Origin: Rhodococcus spelaei
GTDB taxonomy: Bacteria; Actinomycetota; Actinomycetes; Mycobacteriales; Mycobacteriaceae
Assembly (NCBI RefSeq): GCF_006704125.1
Contig: NZ_VIGH01000005.1
Coordinates: 124,001 to 188,000, forward strand
Length of the DNA stretch: 64,000 nucleotides
Reading direction: 5' to 3'
The notes beneath the pieces are model-generated. The model did not search any database. It was not told the origin of the DNA and was given only the letters and a program-made list of their open reading frames with translations. Of the stretch, positions 54,941-62,851 are shown in pieces. The translations under genes and the position numbers were made by a program. The stretch's first letter is position 1; every line of letters starts with the position of its first letter.

Positions 54941-56617
54941 GTGGCGTTCGTGATCACCCAGCCTTGTTGCAACGATGCCAGCTGCACCGAGGTGTGCCCG
55001 GTGGACTGCATCCATCCGACACCGGATGAGCGGGCCTTCAAGTCCACCGAAATGCTGTACATCGACCCGGAGACCTGCATCGACTGCGGGCTCTGCGTCG
55101 ACGCGTGCCCGGTGGAGGCGATCTTCCGCGACGACGACCTGCCCGAAGCGATGGCGCGCTACTCGAAGATCAACGCCGACTACTTCGAGGGCGTCGAGCT
55201 CGAGGACTTCGAACCCGCGCCGTCGCTGAAGTTCCCGAAGACCGACCAGGATCCGTTCCGCGTCGCGATCGTGGGGTCGGGCCCGTCCGGGTTCTACGCG
55301 GCTCGCGAACTGCTGGCGTTCAAGCGGTCCGGCATCGAGGTCGACATGTTCGACCGGCTGCCCACCCCGTGGGGCCTGGTGCGTGCCGGCGTCGCCCCCG
55401 ACCACCCGGAGACGAAGGCCGTCACCGACCTGTTCGCCGAGGTCTCCCGCCGGCCGGGGTTCCGACTGCACCTCAACGTGGAGGTCGGCAAGCACATCAC
55501 CCACGAGGACCTGCTCGCACACCACCATGCGGTCATCTACGCGGTCGGCGCGCCCAGCGACCGACACCTCGGCATCCCGGGCGAGGAGCTGCCCGGCAGC
55601 CTGGCCGCCACCGAGTTCGTCGCCTGGTACAACGGCCACCCGGACTACGCGGACCACTCCTTCGACCTGACCGGTTCGCGGGCGGTGATCGTCGGCAACG
55701 GCAACGTGGCGCTCGACGTCGCGCGACTGCTGGTCGTCGACCCGGACGTCCTGGCGAAGACGGACATGGCCGAGCACGCCGTCGAGGCATTGCGCTCGAG
55801 TGCGATCGAGGAGGTCGTCCTGCTCGGTCGCCGCGGCCCGGCGCAGGCCGCGTTCACCTGCCCCGAACTGCTCGCGCTCGGCCGGCTGCCCGACGTCGAC
55901 ATAATCGTCGACCCCGCGGAACTCGAGCTGGACGAGGTCAGCGCGGCCGAGGTCGGGGCCAACCCCGCGAAGCGGCTCAAGCTCGAGATCCTCCGTGAGT
56001 ACGCGGCCCGCCCGTCGGCGGGTCACCGCAAGCGGATCGTGTTGCGGTTCCTGGTCTCCCCGGTGGAGGTGCAGGGCGCGGACCACGTCACCGGCCTGCT
56101 GGTCGCGCGCAACGAGATGGTCGCGGGCGAGGACGGCGCGCTGCGTGCCCGCAGCACCGAGCAGACCGAACTGCTCGAGACCGGGCTGGTCCTGCGGTCG
56201 GTCGGGTATCGCGGCGTGCCGGTCGCGGACCTGCCGTTCGACGAACAGCGGGGCACGATCTCCAACATCGGCGGCCGCGTCACCGAGGTCGGCACCGACG
56301 TCCCGGTGCCGGGTACCTACACCGCGGGCTGGATCAAGCGCGGCCCCTCCGGCGTGATCGGCACGAACCGCCAGTGCGCGCACGACACCATCGCGCTGAT
56401 CCTCGAGGATCTGGCCGCGGACCGGTTGAACCCGCCGAAGGGCGACCGCGAAGCGCTCACGACGTTGCTGGCCGATCGGGCGCCCGAGGAACTGGACTGG
56501 GCAGGCTGGAAACTGATCGACGCGCGCGAACGCGAGCTGGGCAAGGCCGCGGGACGGCCCCGGGTCAAGATGCTCGACATCGTCGAAATGGTGTCGCTGG
56601 GGCGCTCGAAGAGCTGA
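54941..56617 (+). CDS. Ferredoxin/ferredoxin-NADP reductase fusion (FprB type)
   Basis: A 558-residue fusion. Residues 1-~70 are a 7Fe-type ferredoxin with cysteines at 9, 15, 19 and 23 and the CIDCGLCVDACP cluster (46-57). The rest is a ferredoxin reductase of the adrenodoxin-reductase type: VAIVGSGPSGFYAARELL (FAD), DRLPTPWGLVRAGVAPDHPETK, AVIVGNGNVALDVARLL (NADP) and the C-terminal YTAGWIKRGPSGVIGTNRQCAHDTI. It should pass electrons between NADPH and iron-sulfur partners such as cytochromes P450. It resembles FprB of M. tuberculosis. GTG start behind GGAGGAGA. Monocistronic. Confidence 0.93.
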   Translation: MAFVITQPCCNDASCTEVCPVDCIHPTPDERAFKSTEMLYIDPETCIDCGLCVDACPVEAIFRDDDLPEAMARYSKINADYFEGVELEDFEPAPSLKFPKTDQDPFRVAIVGSGPSGFYAARELLAFKRSGIEVDMFDRLPTPWGLVRAGVAPDHPETKAVTDLFAEVSRRPGFRLHLNVEVGKHITHEDLLAHHHAVIYAVGAPSDRHLGIPGEELPGSLAATEFVAWYNGHPDYADHSFDLTGSRAVIVGNGNVALDVARLLVVDPDVLAKTDMAEHAVEALRSSAIEEVVLLGRRGPAQAAFTCPELLALGRLPDVDIIVDPAELELDEVSAAEVGANPAKRLKLEILREYAARPSAGHRKRIVLRFLVSPVEVQGADHVTGLLVARNEMVAGEDGALRARSTEQTELLETGLVLRSVGYRGVPVADLPFDEQRGTISNIGGRVTEVGTDVPVPGTYTAGWIKRGPSGVIGTNRQCAHDTIALILEDLAADRLNPPKGDREALTTLLADRAPEELDWAGWKLIDARERELGKAAGRPRVKMLDIVEMVSLGRSKS

Positions 56618-56625
56618 CCGTGCCC

Positions 56626-56658
56626 GGTCTCGGGCGTCAGTAGTGAACGCCCGAGACC
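56626..56658. terminator. Hairpin overlapping the 3' end of the thioesterase gene
   Basis: A perfect 12-base-pair stem, 56626-56637 with 56647-56658, lies between convergent genes, eight bases after the reductase stop. Its right arm is inside the last codons and stop of the minus-strand thioesterase gene, so it probably terminates the reductase transcript. Confidence 0.65.
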
Positions 56659-57392
56659 CGCGCCACGGCCCGGACGGCGTCGTCGACCAGGAACCACAGG
56701 ATCACCGACCGCTCGTCGTCGCGGCGTCGAATGGTCAGGTGCTCGCCGGCCCTGATCGGCGCGCGGTACTCGATGACCACCCGATGCGGTTGCTCCAGCA
56801 GGTCGCTCCGCCCGACCAGGTGCTCTTCGACGGCGTGCAGGTACGCGGCGTTGTTGACGTGCTGCAGGGGGTCGATGTCGGTCGCCCGCAGCGGGAACGC
56901 GGTGTCGGTGCCGTCCGGTTCGGGGGCCGGATCGCCGAGCCAGGGCCGCCACTTGAGCCGGTGCTCGTCGGTGCTGCGCGCCAGCAATTCCATTGTCTGG
57001 TCGCTGATCCGGGTCGGCATCCCGGTGTCGGGATTGATGTTGATCCAGAACCCCTCGGTCTCGATCAGCGCGCCCTTGTCGCTGGTGAACCGGACCCGCA
57101 TCGACGACCACCTGGTCGACAGGGCCGAGCACCAGCGGTGCAGGTGTACCCGATCCGGCCACAGGGCGGGCCGGACCACGTCGATCACCGAGCGACGCAC
57201 GATCCACACGGGGTCGCTGTCGGCCAGTTCGGCGGCGTCGAGGTTGTCGGACGCGATGTCCTGCAGGTAGCGGGCGATCCCGTCCAGCCGCAACCGGTTG
57301 TCAGGGTCGACGTCGCCGGTGCGCACCGGTCGCGAGACCGAGAACCCGAATCCGTCACCCGGAGGCGCGGCGAGCGGCTGATCGAAGTCCAC
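56637..57392 (-). CDS. Acyl-ACP thioesterase-like (FatA-type) double-hotdog protein
   Basis: A 251-residue protein with two hotdog units: RPVRTGDVDPDNRLRLDGIARYLQDIASDNLDAAEL, VWIVRRSVIDVVRPALWPDRVHLHRWCSALSTRWSSMRVRFTSD..., and the second half LRATDIDPLQHVNNAAYLHAVEEHL with VVIEYRAPIRAGEHLTIRRR. The HVNNAxY phrase is the active-site motif of plant-type acyl-ACP thioesterases. Family members hydrolyse acyl-ACP or acyl-CoA; the chain length and role here are unknown. It diverges from the quinone oxidoreductase gene by 146 bases. Confidence 0.85.
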   Translation of the reverse strand: MDFDQPLAAPPGDGFGFSVSRPVRTGDVDPDNRLRLDGIARYLQDIASDNLDAAELADSDPVWIVRRSVIDVVRPALWPDRVHLHRWCSALSTRWSSMRVRFTSDKGALIETEGFWININPDTGMPTRISDQTMELLARSTDEHRLKWRPWLGDPAPEPDGTDTAFPLRATDIDPLQHVNNAAYLHAVEEHLVGRSDLLEQPHRVVIEYRAPIRAGEHLTIRRRDDERSVILWFLVDDAVRAVARVSGVHY

Positions 57393-57464
57393 GACAGGAG
57401 TCCTCTCGACAGGTGGGGGCCGATCACGTCGGCGATCCGCACACTATCGCCGAAATCGAACGGC

Positions 57465-57506
57465 GGCGACTAGCGTCGGTGACATGGCGACTAGCGTCGG
57501 CGACAC
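57465..57506. repeat. 21-bp tandem duplication upstream of the quinone oxidoreductase gene
   Basis: GGCGACTAGCGTCGG followed by (T/C)GACA(T/C) occurs at 57465-57485 and again at 57486-57506, two immediately adjacent copies with two differences, in the divergent promoter region. Confidence 0.7.
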
Positions 57507-57538
57507 GGCGCGTGCGCGACGGGTGATGGAGGTGTCTG

Positions 57539-58504
57539 GTGCAGGCAGTGGTGGTGTCGGAGTTGACCGGTCCGGCCGGGATGGTGGTGCGGGAGATTCC
57601 CGAACCCGACTGTGACGGCAAGGTTCTCGTCGACGTGAAGGCCGCGGGTGTGTGCTTTCCGGACCTGCTGATCAGCTACGGCAAGTACCAACTGCGACCC
57701 GAACCGCCGTTCGTGCCAGGCGCCGAGATCGCGGGTGTCGTGATCTCCGCGCCGGAGGGCAGTGGCCTGGAGCCGGGCGACCGGGTGCTCGCGATGTCGG
57801 ATCTCGGCGGCTACGCGGAGCGGGTGGCGATTCCCGCTTCGCGGGTCATGCGGATCCCCGAGCAACTCGATTTCGAGCAGGCGGCCTCGCTGATCATCAA
57901 CTACCAGACGATGGAGTTCGCGCTCGCTCGTCGCGCCGGACTGGTCGCGGGGGAGACGGTCGTCGTGCTTGGTGCGGCAGGCGGTGTCGGCACGGCGGCG
58001 ATCCAGCTGGCCAAGGCGCACGGGGCGCGGGTGATCGCGGTGGTGCGCCGCTCGGGCGCCGCCGACTTCCTGCGCGAGCTCGGCGCGGACGAGGTCGTGG
58101 CGCTGGACGAGAACTGGTCCGCGCGGATAGGTGAGCTCACCGGCAACGTCGGCGCGCAGATCGTGGTGGATCCGGTCGGCGGGGATGCCTTCGACGACGC
58201 GGTGCGCGTACTCGCGCCCGAGGGTCGGCTGGTGGTCATCGGGTTCGCGGGCGGCGCGATCCCGTCGGTGAAGGTGAACCGGGTGCTCTTCCGGAACATC
58301 AGCATCGTCGGCGCTGCCTGGGGGGAGTTCCTTCGCTCGAACCCGGAAGCGATGACGCAGACCCACGAGGCCCTCACCGAGCTGGTAGCCGAGGGCCTGC
58401 GACCGCTCGTCAAGGCGCGCTACCCGCTGGCCGACGCCGCGCGGGCCCTCACCGATCTCGAGTCGGGCCTGGTGTTGGGCAAGGCGGTGCTGGTCCGCGA
58501 CTGA
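57539..58504 (+). CDS. Quinone oxidoreductase (MDR/zeta-crystallin family)
   Basis: A 321-residue NADPH-dependent medium-chain reductase: N-terminal barrel with VVREIPEPDCDGKVLVDVKAAGVCFPDLLISYGKYQ, PFVPGAEIAGVVISAPEGSG, and the Rossmann motif VVVLGAAGGVGTAAIQLAKAHGARVIAVV. There are no catalytic-zinc ligands, as expected for the quinone-reductase branch. It should reduce quinones or enoyl compounds. GTG start behind a GGAGG site. Its end lies 11 bases from a four-copy 24-base repeat array. Confidence 0.9.
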   Translation: MQAVVVSELTGPAGMVVREIPEPDCDGKVLVDVKAAGVCFPDLLISYGKYQLRPEPPFVPGAEIAGVVISAPEGSGLEPGDRVLAMSDLGGYAERVAIPASRVMRIPEQLDFEQAASLIINYQTMEFALARRAGLVAGETVVVLGAAGGVGTAAIQLAKAHGARVIAVVRRSGAADFLRELGADEVVALDENWSARIGELTGNVGAQIVVDPVGGDAFDDAVRVLAPEGRLVVIGFAGGAIPSVKVNRVLFRNISIVGAAWGEFLRSNPEAMTQTHEALTELVAEGLRPLVKARYPLADAARALTDLESGLVLGKAVLVRD

Positions 58505-58515
58505 CACACCAGCGT

Positions 58516-58611
58516 GGATTCGACTGGCCCAGTCAGCACGGAATCGACTGGCCCAGTCAGCACGGATTCGACTGGCCCAGTCAGCACGGATTCGACTGGC
58601 CCAGTCAGCGC
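58516..58611. repeat. 24-bp tandem repeat, four copies, each with a palindrome
   Basis: The unit GGATTCGACTGGCCCAGTCA plus GCAC occurs four times, at 58516, 58540, 58564 and 58588, with one base change in the second and fourth copies. Each unit contains the 13-base palindrome GACTGGCCCAGTC. The array fills the gap between two convergent stops; the sixA-type gene stop lies inside the last copy. Confidence 0.92.
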
Positions 58612-59093
58612 GGCACGTGGAAGTTCGTGAGTGCGGCGCGGGTCGAGAGGATTCGCGACCAGCTGCCGGTCACCGACAGGGTGGCGATCGCCGAGGTGGG
58701 AAAGCGCTTTGCGATCCGGTCGGCCGTCGCGCCGCTCGGGTCCAGCGCGACGGCGGCGTCGGGGATGCCGGGTTCGTGGCCGATCACCAGCAGGGTGTGA
58801 ACACCGTCGTCGGTCCGGGCGATCTCGTGCAGGACACCCGCCGCGTTCGTCCCGTACAGGGACTCTTCGTATCGGGCGGGTGCCTCGATGCCGGTGGCGT
58901 CGAGAGTCAGTCGGGTCCGGGTGGCGGTAGAACACAGGACGGCGTCGACCGGCGGTTGCGTGCGTCGGATCCAGTCGCCGGCGAGTCCGGCCTCGCGTTC
59001 GCCGCGGGGAGCGAGGGGGCGGTCGTGGTCGGCGATGCCCGGCGGATAGGCAGACTTGCCGTGCCGCATCAAGATCAGGATCCGAGGCGCCAT
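58605..59093 (-). CDS. SixA-type histidine phosphatase family protein
   Basis: A 162-residue branch-2 phosphoglycerate-mutase-like phosphatase: RILILMRHGKSAYPPG (the RHG nucleophile motif), DHDRPLAPRGEREAGLAGDWI, VDAVLCSTATRTRLTLDATG and TLLVIGHEPGIPDAAVALD (second His). SixA-like enzymes remove phosphate from phosphohistidine or small phosphoesters. The ATG has GGGAG upstream on this strand; a longer open frame lacks one. The 3' end has invaded the 24-base repeat array: the stop is inside its last copy. Confidence 0.88.
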   Translation of the reverse strand: MAPRILILMRHGKSAYPPGIADHDRPLAPRGEREAGLAGDWIRRTQPPVDAVLCSTATRTRLTLDATGIEAPARYEESLYGTNAAGVLHEIARTDDGVHTLLVIGHEPGIPDAAVALDPSGATADRIAKRFPTSAIATLSVTGSWSRILSTRAALTNFHVPR

Positions 59094-59216
59094 GCTCCCG
59101 ACAGTAGCGAGCGGCTGTTGCGCGAAGCTCGGGGCCTCGCGGAAACTCGTTTGCCTTCCGGCAGACCGCATGGTCGGATTGGTGGGCAATGAGACGGCGT
59201 TCACATTAATTACGAT

Positions 59217-59247
59217 TGAGCAATAGTTGCACCACCGCTACTATTGC
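59217..59247 (+). promoter_or_regulatory. Autoregulatory promoter/operator of the MarR-exporter pair
   Basis: TTGAGC (59217-59222) and TACTAT (59239-59244), 16-base spacer, are overlapped by the perfect inverted repeat GCAATAGT (59220-59227) and ACTATTGC (59240-59247), centres 20 bases apart. The -10 box lies six bases before the GTG of marR, so the transcript is probably leaderless and bound MarR would block both elements. Confidence 0.65.
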
Positions 59248-59250
59248 GCG

Positions 59251-59715
59251 GTGGTTGCTTCCCCGGATGATCTCTACGGTGCTCTCGACGAGTTCCTGAT
59301 GCGACTGTTGGGGATGGAGGAGTGCGGGGCCATGGACACCTTGGTGGCGATGGATCTCTCGTTCTCCCAGGTGCGCGCCCTGTTCGTGCTCGCGCAGTTC
59401 GGCGAGCCGGTGGCGATCCACGAGGTGGCCGGGCCGCTGGGCCTCTCGGTCGCGGCAGCGGGGCGCAATGTGGACCAGTTGGTGCACCAGGACCTGGTGG
59501 TCCGTCGGGAAGACCCGAAGGACCGGCGCATCAAACGAATTTCCCTGTCGGAGGCGGGTCGTATCCTCGTCGCCGGCTACATCGAGACCAAGCGGGGCGA
59601 GCTGCGGACCTTCGCGGCCAGGCTGCCGGATTCGGACCGCACGCAGCTGTTCGAATCACTGAAATCCATTCTCGCGGGCGACGCCCTGCGAGCCCACTGT
59701 CAGGAGAACACATGA
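59251..59715 (+). CDS. MarR-family transcriptional regulator (exporter repressor)
   Basis: A 154-residue winged helix-turn-helix protein: MDLSFSQVRALFVLAQFGEPVAIHEVAGPLGLSVAAAGRNVDQLVHQDLVVRREDPKDRRIKRISLSEAGR, with the recognition helix SVAAAGRNVDQL and wing DPKDRRIKRI. The GTG start leaves the operator just upstream. The stop overlaps the ATG of the exporter gene (ATGA). Inference: it represses itself and the exporter until a drug-like ligand binds. Confidence 0.9.
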   Translation: MVASPDDLYGALDEFLMRLLGMEECGAMDTLVAMDLSFSQVRALFVLAQFGEPVAIHEVAGPLGLSVAAAGRNVDQLVHQDLVVRREDPKDRRIKRISLSEAGRILVAGYIETKRGELRTFAARLPDSDRTQLFESLKSILAGDALRAHCQENT

Positions 59716-61241
59716 CGACGCCGACACCGGGAGCACCAGCTGCCTCGGACAAGCTCGACGGCGCAGTTCTGAAGATCGCCAGCGTGGTGGTGCTCGGCGC
59801 CATCATGTCGATCCTCGACGTGACGGTCGTGAGCGTGGCGCTGCCGACCTTCATGGCCGAATTCGACACGACGTACGCCACCGTCGCGTGGACGATGACC
59901 GCCTACACGCTCGCGCTGGCGACCGTGATTCCCGTGACGGGCTGGGCAGCGGACCGGTTCGGCACCAAGCGCCTCTACATGTCCGCACTGGTGCTGTTCG
60001 TGGCTGGTTCGGTGCTGTGCAGCATGGCCTGGGACATCCAGTCGCTGATCGGCTTCCGGGTGCTGCAGGGTCTCGGCGGCGGCATGCTCATGCCGCTGGG
60101 CATGACGATCATGACCCGCGCCGCCGGCCCGCATCGGGTCGGTCGCGTCATGGCGGTGCTCGGCATCCCGATGCTTCTCGGTCCGATCTGCGGTCCGATC
60201 CTCGGTGGCTGGCTGATCGAGGCGGCGAGCTGGCACTGGATCTTCCTGATCAACCTGCCGATCGGCATCATCGCCCTGACCGCCGCGTTCATGCTGCTGC
60301 CGCAGGACAAGCCGAGTCCGTCCGAATCTTTCGACTTCCTCGGCATGCTGCTGCTCTCGCCCGGTCTGGCGCTGTTCCTCTTCGGTGTCTCCTCCATCCC
60401 GGAGACCGGCACTGTTGCCTCGGCCCGGGTGCTCGTCTCGGCGGGTATCGGCCTCGTGCTGATCATTGCCTTCGTCTTCCATGCGCTGCGCAAGGACCAC
60501 CCGCTGATCGACCTGCGACTGTTCAAGAACCGCAACCTGACGATCGCCGTGACGACGTCGAGTCTGTTCGTCGTCGCGTTCATGGGTGCGGGTCTACTGT
60601 TCCCGAGCTACTTCCTGCAGGTGCGCGGGGAGACCACACTGGCGGCAGGTCTGCTGCTGGCGCCGCAGGGCATCGGTGCCATGTTGACGATGCCGATCGC
60701 GGGCAACCTTGTCGACAAGATCGGGCCCGGCAAGATCGTCATGTTCGGCGTTGCATTGATCGCGATCGGCATGGGTGTGTTCACCCAGGTCGGTGCGGAG
60801 ACCTCGTACGTGCTGCTGCTCGGCTCGCTGTTCGTCATGGGTCTCGGTATGGGCTGCACGATGATGCCGATCATGACCGCCGCCATGCAGACGCTCACCG
60901 ACCACACGGTGGCCCGCGGCTCGACGTTGATGAACATCGTCCAGCAGGTGGCGGGCTCCATCGGTACCGCGACCATGTCGGTCGTGCTGACCAACCAGAT
61001 GCTCGATCGCGGGCTGGACAACATGAAGATCATGTCCCAGCACGTGCCCGAGGTCGTCGCCGCGGAGCCGCCCGGAACCTCGGATTCGATCCTGTCCGCG
61101 GCCGCCGATGCCTTCGGCAACACCTTCATGGTGGCGCTGGTGCTGCTGCTGCTGACGCTGATTCCGGCATTCCTGCTGCCGCGGCGCAAGCCGGTCGCGC
61201 CTGCCGAGGGCGAGTCCGCGGCGCCGATGATGATGCACTGA
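59712..61241 (+). CDS. DHA2-family MFS drug exporter (EmrB type)
   Basis: A 509-residue 14-span transporter. The first helix ends with MSILDVTVVSVALPTFMAEF (motif D1), motif A is WAADRFGTKRLYMSAL and motif C follows as LGPICGPILGGWLIEAASWHWIFLINLPIG. The end is cytoplasmic and short (PRRKPVAPAEGESAAP). ATG overlaps the MarR stop, implying co-translation. It should export lipophilic drugs or metabolites with protons, controlled by the MarR gene. Confidence 0.93.
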   Translation: MTTPTPGAPAASDKLDGAVLKIASVVVLGAIMSILDVTVVSVALPTFMAEFDTTYATVAWTMTAYTLALATVIPVTGWAADRFGTKRLYMSALVLFVAGSVLCSMAWDIQSLIGFRVLQGLGGGMLMPLGMTIMTRAAGPHRVGRVMAVLGIPMLLGPICGPILGGWLIEAASWHWIFLINLPIGIIALTAAFMLLPQDKPSPSESFDFLGMLLLSPGLALFLFGVSSIPETGTVASARVLVSAGIGLVLIIAFVFHALRKDHPLIDLRLFKNRNLTIAVTTSSLFVVAFMGAGLLFPSYFLQVRGETTLAAGLLLAPQGIGAMLTMPIAGNLVDKIGPGKIVMFGVALIAIGMGVFTQVGAETSYVLLLGSLFVMGLGMGCTMMPIMTAAMQTLTDHTVARGSTLMNIVQQVAGSIGTATMSVVLTNQMLDRGLDNMKIMSQHVPEVVAAEPPGTSDSILSAAADAFGNTFMVALVLLLLTLIPAFLLPRRKPVAPAEGESAAPMMMH

Positions 61242-61253
61242 GCCGCTCACGAT

Positions 61254-61294
61254 GACGATGGCCCGCACTCCCACGGGGAGTGCGGGCCATCGTC
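61254..61294. terminator. Bidirectional terminator, 19-bp stem
   Basis: A perfect 19-base-pair stem, 61254-61272 with 61276-61294, and a three-base loop lie between the exporter and the convergent small-peptide gene. Confidence 0.9.
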
Positions 61295-61330
61295 GTTCGT
61301 GCCGGCGGCTCACGCCGGCGCCACGACCTG

Positions 61331-61471
61331 TCAGAAGTGGAAGCCGCCGGTGCCGCCGCCGTTTGCGCCGCCGCCGAAGTTGCCGCCGAAGTTGCCGCCG
61401 AACGGGCCGCCGCTGAACTGCGCGCCGAACAACGAGGAGAACAGGGAAGAGAAGGCGGTCGAGAAGGACAT
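61331..61471 (-). CDS. Phe/Gly-rich 46-residue peptide
   Basis: A short gene starting at ATG with AGGAG six bases upstream on the minus strand. The N-terminal half is an amphipathic MSFSTAFSSLFSSLFGAQFS with Phe at every fourth position; the C-terminal half is GGPFGGNFGGNFGGGANGGG followed by TGGFHF. Ten of 46 residues are Phe, 15 are Gly, none is charged except a possible terminal His. The terminator at 61254 fits its 3' end. No family recognised. Role could be a membrane-active or self-assembling peptide; this is speculation. Confidence 0.55.
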   Translation of the reverse strand: MSFSTAFSSLFSSLFGAQFSGGPFGGNFGGNFGGGANGGGTGGFHF

Positions 61472-61712
61472 GAGCGCTCCTGTGTGTCGCGTTGGTGACT
61501 GAGGACGCCGGGCGGCGTCGAGAGTCATTGGAACCCGCGGCGTCCCGGCCGCGCGGAGAAGCAGTCGCAGATTAGGGGCCGATGGGGGGATTCCGGAGAG
61601 CCGCGTCGTCTTCCCCTACCCCCTCGTTTTCACCGCCCTGCATGGCTTCGATTTGCCGGCGGTTGCCGACCTCTTGAGTGTCGGGGAATGCCGGGATCTG
61701 CACTGCGGTTGG

Positions 61713-61732
61713 ATTCATGCAAACGCATGAAT
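61713..61732 (+). promoter_or_regulatory. MarR-type operator before the monooxygenase gene
   Basis: ATTCATGC (61713-61720) and GCATGAAT (61725-61732) form a perfect inverted repeat with an AAAC centre. Its right arm ends at the GGAG ribosome site of the gene at 61745. The downstream marR gene at 62838 is the likely source of the protein that binds it. Confidence 0.6.
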
Positions 61733-61744
61733 AGGAGACGGCAC

Positions 61745-62851
61745 ATGCAGTTCGGAATCTTCACCGTCGGGGACGTCACGGTCGACCCCACCACGGGTTC
61801 GGTGCCTACCGAGCACGAACGGATCAAGGCGATGACCACCATCGCCAAGCATGCCGAAGACGTCGGCCTCGACGTGTTCGCGACCGGCGAGCACCACAAC
61901 CCGCCGTTCGTGCCGTCCTCGCCGACCACCATGCTCGGCTACATCGCCGCGCAGACGAGCACCTTGATCCTGTCCACCTCGACCACCCTGATCACCACCA
62001 ACGACCCGGTGAAGATCGCGGAGGACTACGCGATGCTGCAGCACCTCGCCGACGGGCGGGTGGACCTGATCATGGGTCGCGGAAACACCGCACCGGTGTA
62101 TCCGTGGTTCGGCCAGGACATCCGGCAGGGAATCCCGCTGGCACTGGAGAACTACCAGTTGCTGCGTCGCCTGTGGGACGAGGACGTCGTCAACTGGCAA
62201 GGTCGGTTCCGCACGCCACTCGAGGACTTCACGTCCACTCCGCGACCGCTCGACGGGATTCCGCCGTTCGTCTGGCACGGCTCCATCCGCAGCCCCGAGA
62301 TCGCCGAGATCGCGGCCTTCCACGGCGACGGCTTCTTCGCGAACAACATCTTCTGGCCCAAGGAGCACTACATCGCGCTGATCAACCTCTACCGCGAGCG
62401 CTACGAGCATTACGGCCACGGCCGGGCGGACCAGGCGATCGTCGGACTCGGGGGGCAGGCGTTCATGCGGAAGAACTCGCAGGACGCGGTGGACGAGTTC
62501 CGCCCGTACTTCGACAACGCGCCGGTCTACGGGCACGGCCCGTCGCTCGAGGATTTCACCGAGCAGACCCCGCTCACGGTCGGCTCGCCGGCTCAGGTGG
62601 TCGAGAAGACCCTCGAGTTCGCCGACCACTTCGGCGACTACCAGCGCCAGCTGTTCCTGATGGACCACGCCGGACTACCGCTGAAGACGGTGCTCGAGCA
62701 GCTCGACCTGCTCGGCGGCGAGGTGGTCCCGGTGCTGCGCCGCGAGTTCGCCGCTCGGAGGCCGGCGGGGGTTCCCGAGAACCCGCCGACGCACGCGAGC
62801 CGGCTCGCGGATCCGACCCAGGTCGACGGTGCGGCCGATGCCGCCCGCTGA
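61745..62851 (+). CDS. LLM-class flavin-dependent monooxygenase/oxidoreductase
   Basis: A 368-residue luciferase-like TIM-barrel protein: MQFGIFTVGDVTVDPTTG, HAEDVGLDVFATGEHHNPPFVPSSP (the GEHH motif), STSTTLITTNDPVKIAEDYAMLQHLADGRVDLIMGRGN and PVYGHGPSLEDFTEQTPLTVGSPAQVVEKTL. The GEHH pattern points to the FMN-dependent luciferase-like group more than to F420 enzymes. ATG with GGAG upstream. The marR gene starts before its stop codon, so both belong to one transcript under the operator at 61713. Confidence 0.88.
   Translation: MQFGIFTVGDVTVDPTTGSVPTEHERIKAMTTIAKHAEDVGLDVFATGEHHNPPFVPSSPTTMLGYIAAQTSTLILSTSTTLITTNDPVKIAEDYAMLQHLADGRVDLIMGRGNTAPVYPWFGQDIRQGIPLALENYQLLRRLWDEDVVNWQGRFRTPLEDFTSTPRPLDGIPPFVWHGSIRSPEIAEIAAFHGDGFFANNIFWPKEHYIALINLYRERYEHYGHGRADQAIVGLGGQAFMRKNSQDAVDEFRPYFDNAPVYGHGPSLEDFTEQTPLTVGSPAQVVEKTLEFADHFGDYQRQLFLMDHAGLPLKTVLEQLDLLGGEVVPVLRREFAARRPAGVPENPPTHASRLADPTQVDGAADAAR

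Noticed and set aside
58516-58611. CRISPR array
   Set aside because: The units are directly adjacent with no unique spacers, and no cas gene is in the window.
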